A stretch of DNA of 12,941 nucleotides from JAEUIZ01 sp046155605 (GTDB taxonomy: Bacteria; Planctomycetota; Phycisphaerae; Phycisphaerales; UBA1924). The stretch covers positions 1 through 12,941 of the forward strand of contig JBJXFQ010000070.1 of the NCBI GenBank assembly GCA_046155605.1, written 5' to 3'. The notes under the pieces were generated by a model. That model was not told where the DNA came from and did not search any database. It saw only the letters and a list, made by a program, of their open reading frames with translations. The position numbers and the translations under genes are program-made. Positions 9,555 through 12,941 of this stretch are shown one piece after another. Position 1 is the first letter of the stretch. Each line of letters starts with the position of its first letter.

Positions 9555-9866
9555 TCAGTCCGCCAGTCGAGGGCCGCCGCCCTGCTGCAACTTGATCTCG
9601 CCGTTCTGCTCTTCGTACTGCCGCACAGCCTGGCCCAGGCTGATCGCCAGCCGCTTCGCCGCCGACCAGTTCATCACCACCCGCGAGCCCACGCTGAACA
9701 CCAGCGTCGGCTGATTGTCCGGCGTCGGCATCGGAAGATTGATCCCAAAATCCATGATCAGTTCGTCGGGCATCGTCGACGTCCGGATCGTGTTCGCGTA
9801 CGTCGTCCCCATCTTTGACTCATCAATCCTGAGCTGAATCTGACGCTGGTCCGGCTGATTCGTCAC
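9555..9866 (-). CDS. DUF3467-like small protein
   Basis: The 103-residue product matches my recollection of the DUF3467 family throughout: QIQLRIDESKM near the N-terminus (about residues 9-19), TYANTIRT, ELIMDFGINLP, SRVVMNWSAAKRLA, then an amphipathic helix with QYEEQNGEI. Function of the family is not known to me; it is small, soluble and without signal peptide or membrane segment. I place the start at GTG 9866 because GAGAGGGA lies four bases upstream of it and the length fits the family; the reading frame stays open to a GTG at 9920, which would add 18 low-complexity residues (PRGAGRGGPS). The C-terminus is a short Gln/Gly/Pro tail. It is transcribed towards the plus-strand protease genes and ends at a clear terminator. 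It lies 206 bases downstream of the dockerin-tailed gene, behind that gene's own terminator, so it probably has its own promoter. Confidence 0.85.
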   Translation of the reverse strand: MTNQPDQRQIQLRIDESKMGTTYANTIRTSTMPDELIMDFGINLPMPTPDNQPTLVFSVGSRVVMNWSAAKRLAISLGQAVRQYEEQNGEIKLQQGGGPRLAD

Positions 9867-9991
9867 GCGTTCCCTCTCGGCGTTAGTGCTTGGTCCGCCC
9901 CGCCCTGCGCCTCGAGGCACGGGCCATGCGGGCCGACTCTTCCGTTACTGTAGTCCGCTCCCCGCTCCAATCCAGTCCTCCGCTTTGCGCC
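9867..9991 (-). promoter_or_regulatory. Leader region of the DUF3467 gene, no convincing promoter
   Basis: The gap between the DUF3467 start and the terminator of the upstream minus-strand gene holds a TACAGT hexamer on the minus strand (9947-9952) that could serve as a -10 element, but no good -35 partner at normal spacing was found. A promoter is expected here because a terminator separates the two genes. Nothing else was recognised. Confidence 0.2.
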
Positions 9992-10031
9992 CAACAACAA
10001 CAAAGCAGCCCCCGGCATCGAAGCCGAGGGC
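9992..10031 (-). terminator. Terminator of the dockerin-tailed protein gene
   Basis: On the minus strand GCCCTCGGC (10023-10031) pairs with GCCGGGGGC (10008-10016), nine base pairs including one G-T, around a six-base loop. A T-rich stretch (TTTGTTGTTGTTG) follows at 10004-9992. It starts about 40 bases past the stop codon at 10073. Confidence 0.7.
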
Positions 10032-10046
10032 CGCATGGTCTCATCT

Positions 10047-10062
10047 GGCTCCTCTCGGAGCC
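10047..10062 (-). other. Small hairpin between stop codon and terminator
   Basis: GGCTCC and GGAGCC pair perfectly (six base pairs) around a four-base loop GAGA on the minus strand, giving a stable GNRA-type tetraloop. It lies directly upstream of the terminator hairpin and may protect the 3' end of the transcript. Confidence 0.4.
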
Positions 10063-10072
10063 ACGGGTCTGC

Positions 10073-12466
10073 CTAGGGGCATCCCGCCGCGAACTGGTTC
10101 AGGAAGCATGAGAAGTCATTGACGTTGAGCACGGGCGGAGTCGTGCTGCCGTCGCAGTTGGCATAGTCATCGCCCGCTGAGAATCGGTTGAGGAAGCACG
10201 CGAAGTCGTTCACGTTCAGGATCGGTGGCACGACGCTGCCGTCGCAGTTGGCATAGCAGATGCCGCCTTCCGCGACATTCGTGATCGTGTACGAGTTGCT
10301 CCCGTCGCTGGGGCCACCGAGGCCCGCGGCGATGTCGAACGCCTGGACGTTCACGATCGGGTCCGTCGCGTTGTTCACCAGGATTCGCAGGCTGTTCCCG
10401 CGGAACTGGCCGTTGAACAGGAACGGATTATCGAAGTTGATCCAGAAGCAGGGCGGGAAGGGGGGCAGCGGCGGGAACGGATTCGGCAACTTGCCGCACG
10501 AGTTCGGCCGCGGCAATGCCGTCGTGCCCGGAACCGGCCCGAGTTGCCCGATCTGCCCAGTCGGGCCGATCGGAACCACCAGGTCGGCGACCTGAAGGCT
10601 GTTGTTGAAGATCATCACGCGAGCCTGCGTTCCGCCGATGTCGGAGAAGTCCGCGAACACGTCGAAGAAACTGCCGAGGCGACGCAGCCCTGCCTGGCCC
10701 AGCCGGCGATCCGGCCCCATCAACTGCGTCTGGCCCCACGCCGTCATGGTCATGGAGTTGTTCGCGCTCTGGAGCGACAGAGGCAGTAGTTCGATCCGAA
10801 CGCCGCCGGTCCACGGGCCCATCATCGGCGTGATCGTCGCGCCGTCCTGGCCGGAACTGCCGATGTTGCCGATTAGTGCGCGAGGCGGGTTGGCCAGCGC
10901 CTGAGGATCCGCCGCGAAGAAGGTCGTGATGGGATCCCAAACGAACGGATTGATCTTCCGCGGCATCTCCGCACAGATGATCAGGGTGCCCCAATCGATC
11001 GGCACCGGGCCGCCCACGCCCTTCTTGATCACCGTGATCTTCCAGCGATTCGTGCCGGGCACGGGCTGGACTTGTACGTTGACCACGATCCCGCGACGCA
11101 GGAACGCGCAACGGATGGTGTCGGCGATGCGCTGGGCGCAGTGTTGGGCGCTGCCGCCGAGGCGGAAGCGGATGCAGAACGCGGCGAGATCGGCACCCAT
11201 GCCCATCGCGTGATTGTGCGCACGCGCCCACACCCTCACATAGGTGTTGGGCATCCAGTCGCCATCGATCTCGACCATCATGAGGCCGCCCATGACGCGC
11301 CCGTGCCAATACTTGATGTTCGGTGGCGGCGGGCGCGGAATCGGGAGGAAGGGTTGTGGGGCGACGCCCATGTTCGGGTTGCCGTTGCGGTCCCAGATCC
11401 AGACGCCCTGCGGGTCCTCCGGGATGATGTCACGGAAGACGGGGGTGAAGGCACCGCGGTCGCCGGTGCCGAGGCCGACCATGACCTGGCCGGGCACGGG
11501 GGGCTCGAGTTCGTTGATCGGGCCGATTCGGGCCGTGATCAGGTTGTTGGTGGTCTGGAGCACCTCGAGCGGGATGGCGTTCTCCGGGCCCTGCATGATG
11601 ACGGCGCAGATATTGTCCGGATTGTTGCCGAAGCCGGAGCCGGTGATCTGGATGATGTCGCCCTCGCCGCCCTGCGGCGGGTTGAATCCGGTGACCTGGA
11701 AGCCGGCGCCGACGATCTGGCCCTTGAGTTGGAAGGGGATCTCCTGGATGACGTCGGGACAGGTGGCGGGGTTGCCCGCGTCGATCGCGTCGGCCCACAA
11801 GGTGGTGAATTGGCGCGCGTTGGCACCGGCGACCCCACGCTGATTCACGATCGTCGTCGATGGAGCGAAGTGGGCCGCGGTGTTGTTGATCGAAGTCTGC
11901 CAGTCGATCCAGTATGTGCCCGGTCCCAGGCTGACACCCAAGTTGAGGTCGAGTTTGCGAATGCCGCGCGTCGTGCCCGGTGGTGTGCCGGGCGGGGGAT
12001 TCTGCGTGTTGAACACGCGATACATGTTATCGAACGCCTGCGACGCGAGCCGATTGGTGGTCGTGTCGCCGAAAATGACCGTTGAGCCGGCGTCACCAGG
12101 CCGACCATTCCAGATCTGGATATTCGCAGCGGTGAACACGGGGTTCGACGTCACGGAGCCCGTCTGATAGGCGTAGATGCAGATCCTGTTAATGTCCCAC
12201 GTCTGCCCGGCCGGCACCGTGAAGTCGTCGGCCATGCGGAACAGGTTCACACCAACAATTCCGCAACTGAACCCTGCGTTGGTGTTGGAGCAGGTGGTGC
12301 CTCCGTCGTCCTGAACTTCCGACCATGTGGTTCCGGCAGGGGCCACGACACCGCTCGCGGTCGTCGGACCTGTGCTGAGCGGCCCGTTGTCGTAAATGAC
12401 CTGGGCCTGCCCTTGTGACGCCACCAAGGCGACGATGCCTGAGGCGAGCGCAAACAACCGTTTCAT
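10073..12466 (-). CDS. Secreted protein with IPT/TIG-like domain and C-terminal double dockerin-like repeat
   Basis: The 797-residue protein has a typical signal peptide (MKRLFALASG, cleavage likely after GQA at residue 21). The N-terminal part, about 22-245, is Thr/Asn/Gly-rich and beta-predicted, with ADDFTVPAGQTWDI and GPGTYWIDW stretches that suggest a carbohydrate-binding-like sandwich. About 253-345 looks like an IPT/TIG Ig-like fold (GFNPPQGGEGDIIQITGSGF). The middle, about 350-730, was not recognised; it includes Pro-rich segments. Residues 737-797 are two 30-residue dockerin-like repeats, each with ANCDGS, LNVNDF and CFLN, where Asp/Asn residues could bind calcium as in type I dockerins. 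This tail marks exported surface proteins of Phycisphaerae-type planctomycetes. The frame is open upstream to 12604, but ATG 12466 is chosen because GAGGAGG precedes it by five bases and the signal peptide starts there. No enzymatic motif was found; ligand or partner is unknown. Confidence 0.85.
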   Translation of the reverse strand: MKRLFALASGIVALVASQGQAQVIYDNGPLSTGPTTASGVVAPAGTTWSEVQDDGGTTCSNTNAGFSCGIVGVNLFRMADDFTVPAGQTWDINRICIYAYQTGSVTSNPVFTAANIQIWNGRPGDAGSTVIFGDTTTNRLASQAFDNMYRVFNTQNPPPGTPPGTTRGIRKLDLNLGVSLGPGTYWIDWQTSINNTAAHFAPSTTIVNQRGVAGANARQFTTLWADAIDAGNPATCPDVIQEIPFQLKGQIVGAGFQVTGFNPPQGGEGDIIQITGSGFGNNPDNICAVIMQGPENAIPLEVLQTTNNLITARIGPINELEPPVPGQVMVGLGTGDRGAFTPVFRDIIPEDPQGVWIWDRNGNPNMGVAPQPFLPIPRPPPPNIKYWHGRVMGGLMMVEIDGDWMPNTYVRVWARAHNHAMGMGADLAAFCIRFRLGGSAQHCAQRIADTIRCAFLRRGIVVNVQVQPVPGTNRWKITVIKKGVGGPVPIDWGTLIICAEMPRKINPFVWDPITTFFAADPQALANPPRALIGNIGSSGQDGATITPMMGPWTGGVRIELLPLSLQSANNSMTMTAWGQTQLMGPDRRLGQAGLRRLGSFFDVFADFSDIGGTQARVMIFNNSLQVADLVVPIGPTGQIGQLGPVPGTTALPRPNSCGKLPNPFPPLPPFPPCFWINFDNPFLFNGQFRGNSLRILVNNATDPIVNVQAFDIAAGLGGPSDGSNSYTITNVAEGGICYANCDGSVVPPILNVNDFACFLNRFSAGDDYANCDGSTTPPVLNVNDFSCFLNQFAAGCP
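10077..10256 (-). repeat. Two 90-bp direct repeats encoding the dockerin-like units
   Basis: The units 10077-10166 and 10167-10256 are in tandem with a 90-base period; a 19-base identical block recurs at 10148-10166 and 10238-10256. The encoded units differ mainly at ordinary substitutions (Val/Thr, Ile/Val, Ala/Ser, Arg/Gln), which indicates an old internal duplication under protein-level selection. Confidence 0.85.
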
Positions 12467-12627
12467 ATCGGCCTCCTCTTTCGCTCGGCAATCCTGCGGC
12501 GCAAGTACAGAACCACAGCCAAACGAGCAGCGCCAGCCGCAACACTCGCCGAGTCCACTTTGCATTAGGGCAGAACGCCCTCTTTCGGTTCCTGGGCTAC
12601 ACACCCACTACGCTACCCGTCATCCCA
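12467..12627 (-). other. Probable long 5' leader of the dockerin-tailed gene
   Basis: If the promoter at 12628-12656 is used, the transcript has a leader of about 155 bases. It contains a short perfect hairpin (AGGGC 12567-12571 with GCCCT 12577-12581). An in-frame ATG in it would start a Cys-rich N-terminal extension before the signal peptide; this is judged not to be used. No known riboswitch was recognised. Confidence 0.35.
12472..12478 (-). promoter_or_regulatory. Strong Shine-Dalgarno of the dockerin-tailed gene
   Basis: GAGGAGG on the minus strand, five bases before ATG 12466, supports that start over the longer open frame. Confidence 0.8.
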
Positions 12628-12656
12628 CAAATAGCGGAAATGACCCCAGGAGTCAA
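12628..12656 (-). promoter_or_regulatory. Sigma-70-like promoter of the dockerin-tailed gene
   Basis: On the minus strand TTGACT (12656-12651) is a near-consensus -35 box, followed after exactly 17 bases by TATTTG (12633-12628) as a -10 box. The -10 box matches only moderately. The site lies in the AT-richest part of the window, upstream of the only downstream gene on this strand. Confidence 0.55.
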
Positions 12657-12678
12657 CAGCAGTTTACATCTTTAAGAA

Positions 12679-12725
12679 GAAAAACTTGCACAATCTTCGC
12701 GCAACGATTCTGAAAAACTGCACAA
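12679..12725. repeat. Pair of short direct repeats upstream of the promoter
   Basis: GAAAAACTTGCACAA (12679-12693) and GAAAAACTGCACAA (12712-12725) differ by one inserted T and are spaced 33 bases apart, about three helical turns. They lie 23-70 bases upstream of the candidate -35 box, a usual place for activator binding. No regulator is encoded in the window to pair with them. Confidence 0.5.
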
Positions 12726-12733
12726 GTTGCGAC

Positions 12734-12756
12734 GTTCGTAGCCCGCTCTTACGAAC
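12734..12756. repeat. Perfect inverted repeat, possible operator
   Basis: GTTCGTA (12734-12740) and TACGAAC (12750-12756) are perfect inverted arms around nine bases. The arms could bind a dimeric regulator or form a small hairpin. The site lies between the direct repeats and the insertion element. Confidence 0.45.
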
Positions 12757-12810
12757 CGATGACGCACATCAAGACACACATCTTTGACTAGTTCTAAATT
12801 GTACGACAAG

Positions 12811-12941
12811 CAGGCCTAGGCTGTGTCTGACGGATCGCCCGGGGCCAGGAGGCGGAGGTATCGGCGGATGATGGCCAGGTCGAGGAACGCCTGGAAGTTC
12901 ACCGCGAGCTTGTCGTAGCGGGTGCCGACGCGGCGGTTCTC
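12811..12941 (-). mobile_element. Right end of an IS5-superfamily insertion sequence (partial)
   Basis: The transposase stop codon lies inside AGGCTGTGTCTGAC (12818-12831), which resembles the terminal inverted repeats I associate with IS5-type elements. The element end is therefore probably within a few bases of 12811-12820, next to the palindrome CCTAGG. The other end and any target duplication are outside the window. Confidence 0.5.
12816..12941 (-). CDS. IS5-superfamily transposase, C-terminal part (runs off the window)
   Basis: The last 41 residues of a transposase are visible, ending at TAG 12816-12818. The sequence RRVGTRYDKLAVNFQAFLDL followed by AIIRRYLRLL is the typical C-terminus of IS5/IS427-group DDE transposases, in which an R-ATRYDK-type motif follows the catalytic Glu. 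The catalytic residues themselves would lie upstream, beyond 12941, so activity cannot be judged. The frame is open to the window edge. No part of it appears elsewhere in the window. Confidence 0.85.
   Translation of the reverse strand, partial: ENRRVGTRYDKLAVNFQAFLDLAIIRRYLRLLAPGDPSDTA

Noticed and set aside
9867..9920. Longer start of the DUF3467 protein at GTG 9920
   Set aside because: The extra 18 residues are low-complexity and unlike the family; GTG 9866 has a purine-rich ribosome-binding site.
10077..10256. CRISPR-like repeat array
   Set aside because: Only two 90-base units, in frame within a coding sequence and encoding a known type of protein repeat.
11072..12085. A 337-residue plus-strand frame over the dockerin-tailed gene
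   Set aside because: Composition is Asp/Val/Ala/Arg-rich and featureless, and the minus frame has a signal peptide, Shine-Dalgarno and domain repeats.
12467..12604. N-terminal extension of the dockerin-tailed protein to 12604
   Set aside because: It would bury the signal peptide 46 residues inside the protein, and the good Shine-Dalgarno belongs to ATG 12466.

Overview
The window is GC-rich chromosomal DNA, and a member of the Planctomycetota close to the Phycisphaerae is the best guess. The main reason is the large secreted protein on the minus strand (10073-12466). It ends in two 30-residue dockerin-like repeats of the form ANCDGS-PP-LNVNDF-CFLN-F-AG and stops at GCP, a C-terminal sorting or anchoring pattern I associate with Phycisphaerae. 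A DUF3467-type small protein and an HtrA-type protease paired with a catalytically degenerate relative also fit. No tRNA, rRNA, CRISPR array, phage or plasmid module was seen.

Layout: 1-131 is a leader with a GC hairpin and a weak promoter candidate. 132-1640 (+) is a lipoprotein with an S41 (C-terminal processing) peptidase-like domain in which the expected catalytic serine column reads alanine. 1675-1729 is a compound palindrome (two adjacent hairpins) that looks like a dispersed repeat element. 1811-5731 (+) is a full-length HrpA DEAH-box RNA helicase. 5791-7116 (+) is an HtrA/DegP-type serine protease with an intact His-Asp-Ser triad and two PDZ domains. 29 bases downstream, 7146-9422 (+) is a secreted protein that looks like two tandem degenerate trypsin-like domains followed by two PDZ domains. 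The minus strand then carries a DUF3467-like small protein (9555-9866) with a Rho-independent terminator at its 3' side, and the dockerin-tailed secreted protein with its own terminator, strong Shine-Dalgarno and candidate promoter. The right edge (12816-12941, minus) is the C-terminal end of an IS5-superfamily transposase that continues outside the window.

How it may work together: the two HtrA-related genes probably form one transcript and act in envelope protein quality control, with one active enzyme and one likely non-proteolytic partner. The S41-like lipoprotein would act in the same compartment, but it is separated from them by hrpA, so a joint function is speculative. HrpA is a cytosolic RNA/ribosome-associated helicase with no visible link to its neighbours. 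The dockerin-tailed protein is probably exported to the cell surface. Its upstream region (about 12610-12810) is clearly more AT-rich than the rest and holds short direct and inverted repeats between the promoter and the insertion element. The most interesting items are the active/dead HtrA pair and the S41-like protein without the expected nucleophile. I do not see a clearly new multi-gene system.
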